A DNA stretch of 64,000 nt from Xylaria sp. FL1777 (Eukaryota > Ascomycota > Sordariomycetes > Xylariales > Xylariaceae), in contig MU400682.1 in NCBI GenBank assembly GCA_022578965.1, positions 1-64,000 on the forward strand. The letters run 5' to 3'. Each line of letters opens with the position of its first letter. Position 1 is the first letter of the stretch. Positions 1 to 12,926 of this stretch are shown one piece after another. The notes below the pieces were generated by a model that saw nothing but the letters and a program-made list of their open reading frames with translations, was not told the DNA's origin and did no database searches. The position numbers and the translations under genes were made by a program.

Positions 1-449
1 CCCTAGTCGAACCCCGGTATAATCCTAGTCGAGCCCCTGGTAAAACCCCTGTTTTTTGTACTGAGCTAACGTTGAAGATCCCTGGAGAGGTGTATAGCTA
101 AGCGAAAAGTGAACAGCTTGCATAACTCCAATATGCATGACCGTAACCAACCACATTCAATGGAACCAACGGAAAGAAATTGCTAGGTAGATAGATAGTC
201 GACGTCGACGAATTTCCAGGCAATCGCTGTTGATGTTGAGGTCTACGCCGTACGTAGTACGGTATGGTCGCATAGCCACAGTTAAGCTACCTACATGTAG
301 TTATCTTCGACCGGGCCCATTCTCAAGGGTGCATCAAGTTTTCCGATCGATATGATTAGTCACCCGTGAACATCGTTCCAGGGCAGTGGTGAAGACTTCG
401 TCCACCGAACTCGAGGGGGCGATCTTGTAGAGAGAATTCACGAATTTAT
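1..449. other. Window edge and sequence upstream of the kinase relic
   Basis: No intact gene is visible. The first 45 bases hold two imperfect copies of a unit reading roughly CCTAGTCGAnCCCnGGTA, which could be the end of a repeat that continues outside the window. If the kinase relic that follows once had an N-terminal lobe, it lay here, but I cannot recognise a glycine-rich loop in any frame. Confidence 0.5.
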
Positions 450-1345
450 CAGATGTTGGACATTGGTCGTACGAGACTACCTACTAAATCTTTTTGTTAC
501 TGTCCGTTTAAACGCGATGAACCATACAAGAATATTGATCGTCCACATATTCATATACTTGAATGGATGGATACAACTTTATGGGATACCCGTTCTCAAC
601 CATTTCGCGACAGGAGAAGCGAGTTGCGTAAACTCGCAAGCAAGGCAGTGTTAGAGGCATTTGATGCCTTTCGAAAGTTGGGCAAGGCACAAACGGGTAG
701 GTACGGCCATGTTTCTTTGCTTTAGTACATCTGATTGACATAAGGATAACCTTACATATCAATCCCAAAAATATTCTAGTCTCAGGATTAGAAGAGGATA
801 TACTCACAGCAAAGGTGGCTGATCTTGGAATGTGTATGTTCTGCTCATCTTCTTACGATTCAAAATACTTACACCATTGGCAGTGATTCCAGAAGGCCCT
901 ACGGAAATACGCCTTCAATACCTCGCCTGTCGAGCGCCCGAAGTCTGGAAAGTATACGGCGTGTTTCGCTCATCAGATTTATGGTCTGTAGCCGTTATAG
1001 TAAGTTCCTAACTCGTAACTGTACAAGTCAAAGGCTAGCTAAGTGTCATGTATTCACTGACTGCTACAAACGACGATATTCGGAGCAGCCGACAAGATTA
1101 TCGAGGACCTCACGGAGGTATGGTGTACGGAGTATAGCTAAGATAAACTTGCTAGTTGGTCTGTTGAGAGAGTAGGTATACTGGTTCTCTACAGAGAGGT
1201 GGAGGGTGTTGCTGATCTGGTTCAGACTTTACGGGGAGAACTGGAGTGCATAGTAGATTCATCCTCGATTATTGACTTTATACTAGAGTCGCTACTTATT
1301 ATCGACCGGCCAACGGACCCTACGACACCCATTTCTAGCGCCTAG
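450..1345 (+). pseudogene. Broken fungal protein-kinase-like gene
   Basis: Pieces of a fungal Ser/Thr protein-kinase-like protein can be followed in order: ILEWMDTTLWD (hinge), SKAVLEAFDAF (helix E), INPKNILVSG (catalytic loop with HINPKN in place of HRDxxxN), AKVADLGM (DFG replaced by DLG), RAPEVWKVYG (APE), SSDLWSVAV (helix F), FGAADKIIEDLTE and a C-terminal DFILESLLIIDRP. Likely introns lie near 699-742, 836-882 and from 1000. The copy is damaged. The Trp expected after helix F is a TGA at 1058-1060. About 7 extra bases at 1127-1133 shift the frame between VWC and IAKI. The start around 455-465 also seems to need a frame change, and no N-lobe is seen. Family membership comes from motif order. 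A pseudogene is the simplest reading, although unusual splicing could rescue one lesion. Confidence 0.7.
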
Positions 1346-2659
1346 ATAAGGTATGCATAACTTGTACATAAGTAAGTGCACTTTTTCAGTCGGGCAATTA
1401 AGGATTGGGTAAGCCTAAACCCAATTCGATGTGCCACTACATATGTACCTACAGCATGCGGTAGCTGTACCTAGAGTACCTAAGGTGGTATACATAAGTG
1501 CTAGGTAGCGTGGAGACGGCGGGCGGCTACGCGTCTAATCACAACCAGGCAAGCCCTGTCTGCCCTGTCTCCCCCTGTCCTGCCAGCATCTCTCCGGCCG
1601 GTGGGGGTCGGGGTCGACGTTACGCATACATATGTATACATACGCAGTACATAGCCACGCGATAGGTAGTGTAGAACTTGATAGACGGGGTAATAAACAT
1701 GCAGAATCCCGTAAAAGGCCGTCATACAGTCAGTCCATCTACATGTACAGAGTCAGGGACAGTCACTTTTGTCTAATACTACATACACTATGTACTCATA
1801 CGGTGAGATAGCACCACGGCACAGCAAGGCACTTGGGAATGGATGCCAAGGAAACTGACGAATGACATTCGCAGCCGCACGAAAGCCAAGAAAGCGAGGG
1901 GAACCAGGATCTGGTGATGAAACAAGGATGCCGACCGCCGGCCTCCCGTGTCTAGTGTAGTGTAGCCGGGATAGTGGGCAGAGAGAAGAGAGTAGGTAGC
2001 CCGTAACCTTTGGTATTTTTTATCGCCACGTTTTTTACAGTAGCCGCTATTTCCATACAGCATATTGTGGTAAATTATCGTAGGTATACTCTGCGTTTAC
2101 TTGTTAGCTTCCCTTTCTTTTTCTTTCTCTTCTTCTATAAGCAGTTCTTAATAGAAAATGTCTCTCTGCCGAGCTCCCTAGCTACCTACCTGCGTAGTAG
2201 GTAGTATAGCTAGTTACCTCACCTAAGACCTAAACGTTTTAACTCTCACGCGGCCTACTAACAATAATAAGCATGTGCCTCGCTCGAGCCCACTCCTCAG
2301 TAAGTATTACGACCTACGGTGGCTGGTGACAATAACAATAACAATAGCAATGACCTCGCCTCTCGTAAACAACCGGACTTTACCTGTATTGACGAGCAAC
2401 AATTTCAAGATTCGACAGTTCCACCTGGGATAGAGATCCACCTGCGACGAGACCTACCGTACATGTAGTGTAGAAAACCGAACAGACATGGTCAGCTAGC
2501 CACTGTCGGTGAATATGTAATAATACACAGCACTGCAACTACAGTACCTAAGTATGATAACCTCAGTTGACCACCAAGCCCCCCCGGCCACGGAGGTAAC
2601 CGTTCGCAATCCGAAGCTGGGAAAAAAAATTGCATGCAGCACTCAATAAATGACAATTG
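1346..2659. other. Intergenic, no gene seen
   Basis: Only short overlapping open frames with no recognisable protein are present. The DNA has many GTAGGTA/TACCTAC words, an AACAATAACAATAACAATAGCAATGAC run near 2328-2352, and pyrimidine-rich tracts. I see nothing else that can be supported. Confidence 0.5.
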
Positions 2660-2661
2660 TA

Positions 2662-2971
2662 CGAAGGTTGGGGCCAGAAGTCTGAAATAGCCTAGACAAT
2701 TGAATACAGTGCATTTTACTTACTGCTTACAGTAGAAATTTCCTAATTAGGAAAGACCTTTAATTTTTTGCCAGACCGTTAGCGGCCCGACTCTGGTATA
2801 TTTTCTACTTGACGGACTGTTCTTAAGCTAAAATAGAACCTGCCAAGCTGCTGGCAGTCTGGCACAAAATTAAAGGTTTTTCCTAATTAGGAAGCCTTTA
2901 CTGTAAGCAGTAAATAAAATGCACTGTATTCAATTGTCCAGGCTATTTCAGACTTCTGGCCCCAACCTTCG
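2662..2971. mobile_element. 310-bp fold-back element with TA flanks (MITE-like)
   Basis: The two ends are inverted copies of each other over about 115 bp with few mismatches. The left arm starts CGAAGGTTGGGGCCAGAAGT at 2662 and the right arm ends with its complement at 2971. The inner parts (CAATTGAATACAGTGCATTT, TTCCTAATTAGGAA, GCCAGAC) are also mirrored. A TA dinucleotide flanks each side (2660-2661, 2972-2973), as expected for a Tc1/mariner-type target-site duplication, though a dinucleotide match alone is weak. The central loop (about 2780-2855) encodes nothing. The element is non-autonomous and no transposase is present in the window. Confidence 0.8.
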
Positions 2972-2973
2972 TA

Positions 2974-3540
2974 GGTCCGGACAATCTCAGCTTCAGCAAC
3001 ACGATTGAGTCGTAAAAGATGATGGCTTCTCGTAGAAGTATTTCACAATGTTAATATACAGTACCACGTAGAAGTAGGTAATATAGTAACACACCTATTT
3101 TCAAAAACTCACCTAGCTTACATACACGTTGACTTAGCCATATTTGTAGGTACGAATACTTCACATTGATCCCGTTAGACGAGACCCGGTTGGCCTTTAA
3201 ACGATCGACGTTAGGGCTACTGACTAGTATGGTACCGGTATTGCCTCGGAGAGTAGCTACTGTAGCCGGACTCCCTGTCGCGGAGGTCAGCTTATGCGAG
3301 TGGATGGATGGCGAGTCATCAGGGGCTAGATACAAGTGTTTTTCAGGCGTTGTTTTGTCATAAACATAATGAAACATGTACAATTTTTTTATTGCAGCGT
3401 CAGCATATTATTTACAATCTGTCAGGGGTTGCATGCACAGATGTCAGGCGCCTGCAGATTAGGTACTCATAGCCAGTTCAATGAATACCTAGATGGAAGT
3501 CGATATTCCATCCCTCGCCAAGCATGGCTACTAGTAATAT
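2974..3540. other. Intergenic, no gene seen
   Basis: This is the 3' flank of the minus-strand glycosidase gene. The open frames on both strands between 3051 and 3548 overlap each other, lack family motifs and look like chance. No RNA gene or repeat is recognised. Confidence 0.45.
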
Positions 3541-5979
3541 TTACATAACGTTGCAGTTCTTGAGATCAACACCATAGGATTGCTGACATTGCTCCAAATA
3601 TCCCACTTCTTCCGCCGTCCCAGAGCTTGTGCTGTGTGGCCGTATAAGACCTGTCACTTTGAGGCTCTGCTGGCCATCTGCGTGCCACCACCGTATCTTT
3701 TGTATCCATGCGCGTTCGTCTTCTTCCGTACAAATTTCCCACTTACCAGAACTCACGGCGACGGTGCATTGCTCTTTCGGGAAATGGTATTCGGGCAGGA
3801 AAATAATCGTCGCTGCGTCAGCTGATCGCCCCTGTGGGGCGTCGACGTTCAGCGTGAACTGGCAGTTTTTCAAGTCAAATCCGTAATTGACAATCTTCCC
3901 ACTGACAACAATAGGCGCTGGTCGGATATATGCCTCGGCAGCACGATACCCCGGCGTACTTGTCAGTTCAGGATTAGGACTTGGGGGTTCCGATGATATG
4001 GAAGGATTTGTAAGAGTCCGCTTCAGGTTAGTAGGTGTAACCGAAATCTCATCGTCAGCCATTGTCCTAGTAGAAGCCGCCGTAACCTTCGGCGGGCCAG
4101 TGGGCGGAATGATTTGCGTTCGAGGGAGATAGGAGACTGGTAGCGTCTGGTCGTCTACTGAGAAGATGGACAAGTCCTCGCCGTTCCACTGATCGCCTCT
4201 TTGATGGTCATTCTAAATAGGACATTAGTAGCCGCCCCCACCAATACGCCGTCTCGTCTAGGAATACTTACGGTAGCAGCGTACACCCATAGTGTGTATC
4301 CGTCCATCCTTGCCCCTTCCGCAGCAAAGTGATTGGCATCCATAGCAGCCGACTGACTCGAATAATCACCTGTCTTATAGGCGTGTTTGTCGTCCATGTC
4401 GTAGGGTATTCCGAATTCTGTTAAGATGCATGGGTGATTTCCCATATAATCTTGACCCTCCTTTTTAATGGCTGCGAGCTGTTCCTTAAACGAATTACGA
4501 ATGGCCGATTCGCCTATTTTAATGGCAAATGCAGGGTGAAGGTACCTGCCTCGGAGGACTCCTAAAACATCTACGTTCCATGTTCGGTTCCATTTCTTTG
4601 TCATAAGCGTGATTCCATCATAGTAGTGAGGCGCATACACCATCCTCGGGTCATCATCTTCAGTGCCCTTGATCGAGGGTGGAATCTCTAACGTTGGTGG
4701 CTGACAGAGCAAAACTGCGTCCTTGTGTATAGATCGTATCGTATCTCTATAATATCGGTAAAAATCCATAAAGTATGTGTTGGTGAAGGCCGGATAGTCT
4801 AGAATTTCTCCAGTTGTAGGATTCTTCTCGAAATAGTTCTTTTGCAAAAGGGCGTCCTGAGAGGGGTCCCACACTCCATGTTGCGCCCAAACGCATTCCC
4901 CAAGTTTCCAGTCGGGGTCGCGCTTCCAGCCGTACCTTGTGTCGTCGTAATCCTCAGGCAACCAAGCCTTCTCTCCGTGAGGATCGATAAGTGCGCGTCC
5001 GACCTTATAGGCACCTAGCCCTCCTATGTCCCAGGTGTCAATCTCGCATGCCCGCCCAGAGCCTGTCAAGAGGCTCTGCCAGAGAGTCGGGCAGGTGCCT
5101 TTCTTAAGTTGTTGTTCCTTGGGAATGACGCCAAGATCGACATGCCCAATCATTCCCCTGTTTGGCTCATTCAAACTCTCCCACCCAAAAACAACTTCAT
5201 TCTCAACGTCTCCTGCTTCATGTATTCTCTTTGCTAAATGCGCACAAGCCCGCATGAAATGACCTTGTAGGTAGTCTTGGATATTCATGCCATTTATAAT
5301 ACATTTAGGCGCAAAGTCTCGTCCGGCAAAGAACATGGTAAAGATGGTAGCGGCCGCTAAGCGATAGTAGTTGGTTGACCAGATCATCTTGGGAAATTCA
5401 TCGGGGTCGGGGTAGGTGTTATGAACAATAGCGGCCTCAGTCGCAGCGAAACTCTGCGGGTTCAACCCACAAGCATATATAGTCCACATAGGAGCACCAG
5501 AACCACCACAGTATCTAGACCACTGACAAGCGACAAGAGGTTAGCACATGACGTTGATATGTTTGAGTCGGGGGAGTAGGCCAAAAGCGACGAACCACAT
5601 CCTGATGGGGGTCCATGAAGACATAGAAGCTGTACTCCTTGGCCACCCTAAGAACATCGATTGTGTGTTGAATCCACTCCTCATCGTATTTTCCAGGCCC
5701 GGCGGCTTCAATAGCTTCCCAAGTGAAGATATAGCGAATGGTGTTGTAGCCGAATCGTTTTAAACGGGAGAAGTGGATATGGGCATCCTCTTTTCGAAAA
5801 GGCCGGGCATGGAACTTAACATTATCACCATCGAAGAAGTCGTCTGCGACATGGGAGGGCACTTCCGGCTGGCTCGGGAACTTCGCGTCGGCCGCGACAT
5901 TAATACCTCTCAGGAGGACATGCCTCCCGTGCGTGTCGTGGAATTCGCCATCCTCGATGATCAAACGAAGGGGAGCCAT
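3541..5979 (-). CDS. EGH1: GH5 subfamily-12-type steryl-beta-glucosidase / glucosylceramidase
   Basis: The predicted protein has 768 residues and three exons: 5596-5979, 4272-5522 and 3541-4212 (introns 5523-5595 and 4213-4271). The length and architecture match the fungal EGH1/EGCrP family (yeast YIR007W), intracellular enzymes that hydrolyse steryl glucosides and some glucosylceramides. Visible motifs are LLRGINVAAD near the start, the acid/base Glu in ESLNEP (about E247) and the nucleophile Glu in ILTEFGIP (about E497). A C-terminal beta-sandwich-like domain lies at about 630-768, after a Ser/Pro/Thr-rich linker. The start was placed at the Met of MAPLRLIIEDG, as in relatives. A Met 35 codons upstream is in frame but its extension looks untranslated. 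There is no signal peptide, which fits a cytosolic or vacuole-associated role. The substrate is inferred from the family only. Confidence 0.93.
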
Positions 5980-6989
5980 TGGTATCTTGTGCAATAAAGA
6001 ACAGCGACGTCCGCCGCTCGAGGATAGTTGAGGGTAGATAGCAAAGTTGTCTATTGATATGATAATAAGGACAGTATCGGGCAAGGTAAATAACTATAGA
6101 CGATGACGTTCGTACAGCCGAGCTCAAACAGGGATGTTATATAAGTAGCTAGATAACTAATACTACTGTAAAGCTGGGCCAAGATGTGTTAGACAAGCAG
6201 AGCGAAACAGTGAAACAGATAGGTACCTCCACCTGTAATGGTAGGTGTGAACAAAGGCAAGTGGTGTATAAAATTAGGGGAAGGAGTAGTGATGATCTAC
6301 ATGGGGATGAGGGACTGTTTATAGAGAGAGAGAGATGTAGGTATCGTATCAGAAGATGGAGGTCAGGATCTGAGGTCAAGTTGGTCCCGAGACATAGGGC
6401 CGGGAGCTAGAGAGCGCTACAGTAGTGTAGTGTACATTGCGAGTACCTAGAGGAGGGAGATTAGAGGTAGTAAGGGAGGTTAGTAGTGAACGTAGATAGT
6501 GCGTCTTGGTACATACAGTTGATGCCCCACTCCACTCAGTCACAGGTACCTATCTGTACTGTGCCTTACTGTAGCAGCCAACTGAACCCAACCGGAGTTC
6601 TACCGTGCCAGGTGATCCATGCCCAAAACAACTGGACCACCATAAACCTACCGACGTTCAGCCGGCTCTACCTCTACCTACCTTACCCATACTACCACAC
6701 GGTCCACACCTAACCTACCTAGGTACCTAAGAAGATACTTATTAAGCTCTTCGTACAGACATACGAGTACCGCAAAGTTCTCAGGCCGTAGAAAACAGCT
6801 GTTACTACTTACCTATGTAGGTAGGAAGTCTACGAGAATAAGCCACCCGGAAATCGATCAGAGGACAAGCCCATAATGAAATGACGGCGCCTCAGAGCCA
6901 TTTTTCTCCCCGTACTACCTTTCTAATCTACCTCCACATCAAGACATGACACGCTCCCCAGGCATATCCCACGTATACCCGCTGTCGCA
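5980..6989. promoter_or_regulatory. Shared divergent promoter region, EGH1-like and SKI3
   Basis: About 1 kb lies between the two divergent start codons. Several short open frames occur but none looks like protein. There is a GAGAGAGAGAG run near 6321-6332 and a CCTACCTAGGTACCTAAG stretch around 6714-6731, the palindromic TACCTAGGTA word that recurs in this genome's spacers. Core promoter elements cannot be fixed from sequence alone. Confidence 0.4.
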
Positions 6990-9900
6990 ATGGCTAGTAC
7001 CAAGGCCTCGCTCAAGGCCATCAACGATGCTATTCGCCAACAGAAGTGGGATGATTCCTTGACTCAGACCGAGAATCTCATATCCAAAGACCCCAAGAAC
7101 TATCAAGCGTATGTCACGGCCCCTGACAATCAGTTCTTGCTTATATCATGCTAATTTTACGTCATGAAGACATGTATTCAGGGCCTTTGCGCTCGACAAG
7201 ACAAACCAGGCTGATCTCGCCGAGGCTGCGTACAAAACAGCAACGGAACTTCGGCCTGATCCTCAAGCATGGCAGGGACTCATCAAGCTCTATGAGAAGC
7301 AGGGTGCTAAGTCCCTAGAAAAGTATCACCGTGCTGCTCTCAAGCTGGCCGAGATATTCCAGGCCGCAAATGACATGTACAAGTGTCAAGATGTCGTTGA
7401 CAAGTTCGTCGACTTTGCCCGTGCCCAGGGTGATCGCTCTCAGTACATCCAAGCCCTCAGCATTATTCTTCCCGACAGTCCGATATACCCCGCCTTGGAG
7501 GGCCGCTTACCTCACCCCGCCAGGACCTACGAGACCATAGCTCAGATCCTTGAGGTTGATGAAAAGAAGCGCATCAACACCCTCATAGGAGAGAGACGCA
7601 CGAGACTGGGCGCCAAGTTGAGCGAGGTCACAGCTGAGGTCAATAGGGAAGTATTGTGTCAAAGCAAACTTGCCTGGATTTATGAGCAGCTCATACTGTG
7701 GACAAACGATGATGATATTAGGCGCCAGTACGAAGAAAAACTGTTGCAATTTCGATATGATCGTCTCCTGGTTACCCTCGCCGCCGAAAAGGATGCGGAA
7801 CTTAAGGTTGTGCAGAAACTAGCTAACGATATGGTCATTATTAAACATCCCTTCAAGCTCGCTTGGGATATCGCCATCGAGTGGCAGGACTGTAAAGAAA
7901 TCAAGGACTGGGATGTCAATGTTCTCAATGAGTACTGCGCTCACTTTCCTGACAGCGATCTATATCGCGTGTTGACCGGGTTCATGACAAGCGACTTATC
8001 ACCGTTTCCCAAGAAGCTAGAAAACGCTCCCGCCAAGGTTGAAGTAGCTCAGGACGAAGATGAGAGTGAAGACGACGAGGAAGGCGGTGCTCCCACCTCC
8101 GTAATACCCTACACAGATGAAGATAGATTGCTCATGATGACGGAGGGGATTTCAACTACCACTTCTCTTCTTGCTCACAGGCTAATGGGAGAATACTATC
8201 AGCATCTTGAAGAGCATGAGAGCAACGTCGATTTGATGAGGAAAGCTCTTAAGATCATGATAAATGAGACGGAAAAGACTGGAAAGATCTTTACAAACAC
8301 CAACCAATCCCTTACCCTTTACCTTGGCACGGCTTTAGTTTTTTATCAGTCGCCGCGGAATCACGGCGAGGCTAAGCTTCTCTTCGACAAAGTATTAGAA
8401 GTCGATCCCACTTCGACATCAGCCATGATTGGAGTGGGCCTGATCTACGAAGAGGAAGAAGAATTTGACCGCGCAATCGACTTTCTAAATCGTGCATTAA
8501 AGGGCGACAATTCCAACCTCCGAGTCCGTGCTGAGGTCGGTTGGTTATATGCACTTAAAGGCGACTATATCCGCGGGAAGTCGGAGCTCGAATCCTTACT
8601 CCCAGCCATGATTTCACAGCCTATATCAAAGGATCTTCTAGCCCAAACGCAATATCGCCTTGGCTGCTGTATATGGAACATTGACCCTTCCAAGGCTGCA
8701 AGAAGAAGTCGCGATGGAGCTTACGCTTACTTCATCGATGCTTTAAAGAGTAATTTCAGCCACGCACCAGCATATAGCAGTCTCGGTGTATACTATGCGG
8801 ATTATGCTAAGGATAAGAGGCGAGCTCGAAGATGTTTCTTGAAAGCCGTGGAGCTTTCTTCGGCGGAAGTGGAATCGGCAGAGCGACTCGCAAGGTCCTT
8901 TGCCGATGATGGCGACTGGGATCGTGTTGAACTAGTCGCTCAACGAGTAGTGGAGTCTGGCCGGGTGAAGCCACCCCCAGGATCCAAGAAGAAAGGAATC
9001 AGCTGGCCTCTGTCTGCTCTTGGCGTCGCTGAACTCAACAAACAGGATTACGCCAAAGCCATTGTTTCTTTCCAGCAAGCACTCCGAATCTCCCCAAACG
9101 ACTATCATTCATGGGTTGGTCTTGGGGAAAGCTACCATAATTCTGGGCGATACATCGCCGCAACTAAAGCAATCCAGAATGCTCAAGGGCTGGAAGAAGT
9201 TATGGGTATCAAAGATCCCAGTGATACCTGGTTTACTAAATACATGCTAGCCAATGTAAAGCGGGAGCTCGGGGAGTTCGATGAAGCTGTGGACCTATAC
9301 CGCGATGTCATAACTCAGCGACCTAACGAAGAGGGTGTTGCTATTGCATTAATGCAGACACTGGTTGAAAATGCCTTTGACTGCGTTGACAAGGGAATTT
9401 TCGGGAAATCTGTTGAGCTTGCCAGGAGGACGCTATCCTTTGCAGTTTCTGTTTCGAAACCTATCACCCATACGTTCAACTTTTGGAAAGCTGTTGGCGA
9501 TGCTTGTTCTATCTTTTCACAAGTTCAGGGCCACGCCCATGAGCTGCCTGTTAGTGACATTCGTGAGATATTTAGCTTAGGTACAGATCGGGAAACGGCC
9601 TATGCGATACTACACGATGTCGATGGCGTGGGCAAGGAGGTGGCTTTTGCTAAGGGCAAATTCCCCGAGGATGAGCAACTCGGTGTTGACCTGATGCAAA
9701 GTTTGCATGCCACAATCCTGGCTCATAAAATGGCAATTCACTTGACGGTCCAGGACGTACATGCTCAGGCCGTTGCGTATTACAACTTAGGCTGGGCAGA
9801 GAACCGAGCTCACTTATGTCTACCCTCGACTCTCCGGCTTCAATCCAGCAGGTACCAAAAGGCGGCCGTGCGCTGCTTTAAGCGAGCCATCGAACTAGAG

Positions 9901-11304
9901 GCAGGCAACCCTGACTTCTGGAACTCACTTGGTGTAGTCACGAGTGAGATCAACCCGTCAGTCGCTCAACACGCTTTTGTCCGAGCGCTATTTCTCAATG
10001 AAAGAAGTCCACATGCCTGGACTAACCTCGGTACATTGGCGCTCCTCCAAAATGACCTTCGACTAGCAAACGAAGCATTCACGCGTGCCCAGTCCAATGA
10101 CCCGGACTATGCGCATGCATGGGTTGGACAGGGATTCGTGGCTCTTCTTTACGGTGACGCCCGCGAAGCCCGCGGGCTGTTTACGCATGCGATGGATATT
10201 TCAGAAGCCTCGTCGCTTATTACCAGGCGACAATACCCAACGTCTGTATTTGATCATATTTTGACGATGCCTGGGCAAGCAAACATAACCGCTCTGATTC
10301 AGCCCCTTTTCGCACTGGGTCAACTTAAACACCTCTGCCCTCAAGATCTGGCCTATCAGCATCTCTGGGCGCTTTTTCAGGAGCGGACTGAAGACAGTCC
10401 TAACGCAATAGCCACCCTTGAGGCCACCTGTAACCAACTCGACGCTCGTTACGAGGCAACAGAATCAACAGATTCTCTTTCTCAGTTTGCTTTAGGAAAG
10501 GCAGATCTGGCTCGGTCATATTTAGCATCCGGGAATAATGCAGCTGCCATAGAGTGTGGTGAGATGGCTCTCGAGCTAACTGGCGACGACTCTACCGAGG
10601 AACTCACTGCAGAACAACGCCGAAAAGCGCGGCTTTCAGCACATCTAACAGTAGGGTTAGCCCAGTATTTCAATGACAAGCCTGACGAGGCCGTCAGCTA
10701 CTTCGAGACAGCACTCGAAGAATCGGGCAATGATCCCAATGCAGCCTGTCTACTAGCGCAAGTTCTGTGGGCCACCGGGACTGAGGATGCGCGTGAGAGA
10801 GCGCGCACCGTCTTATTCGAAGTAATAGAGAGAGACGCTAGTCATGTGCAGTCTGTAGTACTCCTAGGGATTATCGCGTTAATAGATGCAGATGATGAGT
10901 CACTTGAGGCTGTTATATCAGAGCTGCATACTCTGCGTACCAGCGACAAAGTCACCGATACAGAACACTCTCAGATCGGCGAAGTGTTCCGGGCGGTCGC
11001 CATCTTGAACGAAAATAGCACAGAGGAAGAGGTGCTCGCCCAAATCCAGGGTGATGTGATGCTGTATCCACATTTACCATATGGGTGGTCTCGGTTGGCA
11101 GAGATCAGTGGCGAGAAGTATCCTGCAGATATGGCCCTCAACGTCGCATTGAAATCCATCCCGCCTAAAGGAGAGCTCGGAGCGGCGGACCTAGCAGACA
11201 CGTATGCTGGTACTGGCAGTGTCGCTGATGCCCAAGCCGCCATCTTAATTGCGCCCTGGATTAGCAGTGGGTGGGAGTCCCTGAGCAGCGCAGTTGCTAG
11301 TTGA
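6990..11304 (+). CDS. SKI3: Superkiller protein 3, TPR scaffold of the Ski complex
   Basis: Two exons (6990-7108 and 7170-11304, intron 7109-7169) give 1417 residues, close to yeast Ski3 (about 1430). Ski3 is the TPR scaffold of the cytosolic Ski2-Ski3-Ski8 complex, which feeds mRNA into the exosome for 3'-5' decay, including no-go and nonstop decay. The N-terminus (MASTKASLKAINDAIRQQKW, then KDPKNYQAHVFRAFALDKTN across the splice) is a typical first TPR pair. Further TPR-like helical repeats run almost to the end, for example around FWNSLGVV, AWTNLGTLAL and AWVGQGFVALL. An acidic insert (EDESEDDEEGG) lies at about residue 326. A nearer AG at the 3' splice site (7182) would also keep the frame but would lose the conserved HVF segment, so I chose 7168-7169. 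Confidence 0.93.
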
Positions 11305-12926
11305 GCGACTGCGCTCGTTCCAAAACCAGGTATGTTTGATTTCTATTCACTCTAAGTGTTTTTCACACTAAGCTGTTATGATGATACATTGTCACCAAAA
11401 ATATGTTTCAAGACGGGACTGAGATCTTCTTTGATGGATAACTTCAACTCTGAGCTGCTAGCCGAATATGACATTTGTGTTGTGAATATAACAAATTCAA
11501 GTACTGACGAAGGCTAGGTGGCCTCTCTCACCTTACAGATGGTGGGGAATGCAGTTATACGATTAACGGACTGGGGAAAAGGGTAGGATGTGATGACGGG
11601 TTGGAAGCTTGGTGTATTGGGGGTAGGTAATAAAAGATGTCGAGCCGGGTTAGCCCACGGAAGGCTCAGCAACGGATTCACACTGATGGTACTTTCGTAT
11701 AGGTTCGCCTCCTATATGAAACAGATGTCTAAGTTAAACGTAACCCCAATCCTCACCTGTGTAGTGATCGTCAATAGGAGCTTTGACACTGTGAAATAGC
11801 CACTATATCCTATACCTGCCCAATTCTATATCACCTGCCAGTATTAAACATATCAATAAATTACACCATGTAGAAGGAAAGTATAGTTCTTATCCTCCAG
11901 CGCATAGAGCGCTTGTCTTTCCTGTAACCTGGTAAAGCCATTCCTATGGCTCACTCATCCCTCACCCTGCGCGATGCAATCTCTCAATTGCAGTCTTCTG
12001 AGTAGGTATATGACCACATAGGTAGGTAGCTGGCTTGAGCTCGACTTAACAATACAATCCCCCAGGAACAAGAAAAGTGTCAAGATACAAAATGACAGAC
12101 CACGTGTTACATGCAGAACCCGTGAATATGAGCATAGGCATATTAATTGTTTAGTCGGTGTAATAGCAAACGGTCGACTCCAAATAAACTCTCGTTTATT
12201 CTGAATATTAGCACGCTATTTTACCTCCATCAGCTATAATATCATCCAAATATACTTCAAATTACTCCTTAATATATTTATTTTCTTATTTCATTACTTA
12301 GTGCACCAATTAGCTCTGTATATTTCATCTACATCCTTAATTCACTAACATCTCATACTCTGTTCCTCGCCTTCCCTTTCTCTAATATCACCACTCAATC
12401 CATGTAAGTGCAAGCTCCTTATCAGTTTCGGTATGAGCTCATTCTTATGAAAATACCTACACTCAACAATTCCCCATTCATATCTTTACTTCCGATTCTC
12501 TGCTCTAGCAGCTGAACATCTCACACTACTATTGAGAACCATAATCACATCAGCATCATGTCAATCAAACGTCAACAACGAGGCTTCCAAGACGCATAGT
12601 GAGCTATTCATCCCTACGTCAAAATTGGCAGCTATCTAATATGATCAGTCTACACTATAAGCATAAACATCTACGAAGCTCTAAGACCAGAGCTTACTCC
12701 TAACGAGAACACTACTACGCGTAATGAAGAGACTAGAACGTTTTAGGTGAAATTTATTGCGAGCTTAAACGCTAACTTAGAACTAAGAGATATTAATATT
12801 AAAATAAAGCAATGAAACTATATCGCTTCATTTCAATATCCAACTCTTTACATGCATTAGGAGTTAGGGAAGCAAATGGCCAAATATTACAACATCTAGT
12901 TAGGGGCTAGTGCAAGGCCACACATG
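11305..12926. other. Intergenic between convergent SKI3 and NLR, AT-rich part
   Basis: There is no supportable gene. The stretch 12180-12900 is clearly richer in A+T than the surrounding genes, with many stop codons in all frames. A 13-codon frame beginning ATGTCAATCAAACG at 12558 is followed by a possible intron, but no family is recognisable. It may be the decayed edge of an old insertion. This is a guess based only on base composition. Confidence 0.4.

Noticed and set aside
1..45. tRNA T-arm-like words (complement reads GGGGTTCGACTAGG)
   Set aside because: No matching acceptor, D or anticodon arms nearby. It is a short repeat.
1058..1060. RIP as the cause of the kinase nonsense codon
   Set aside because: The change TGG to TGA does not match the CpA-to-TpA preference on either strand.
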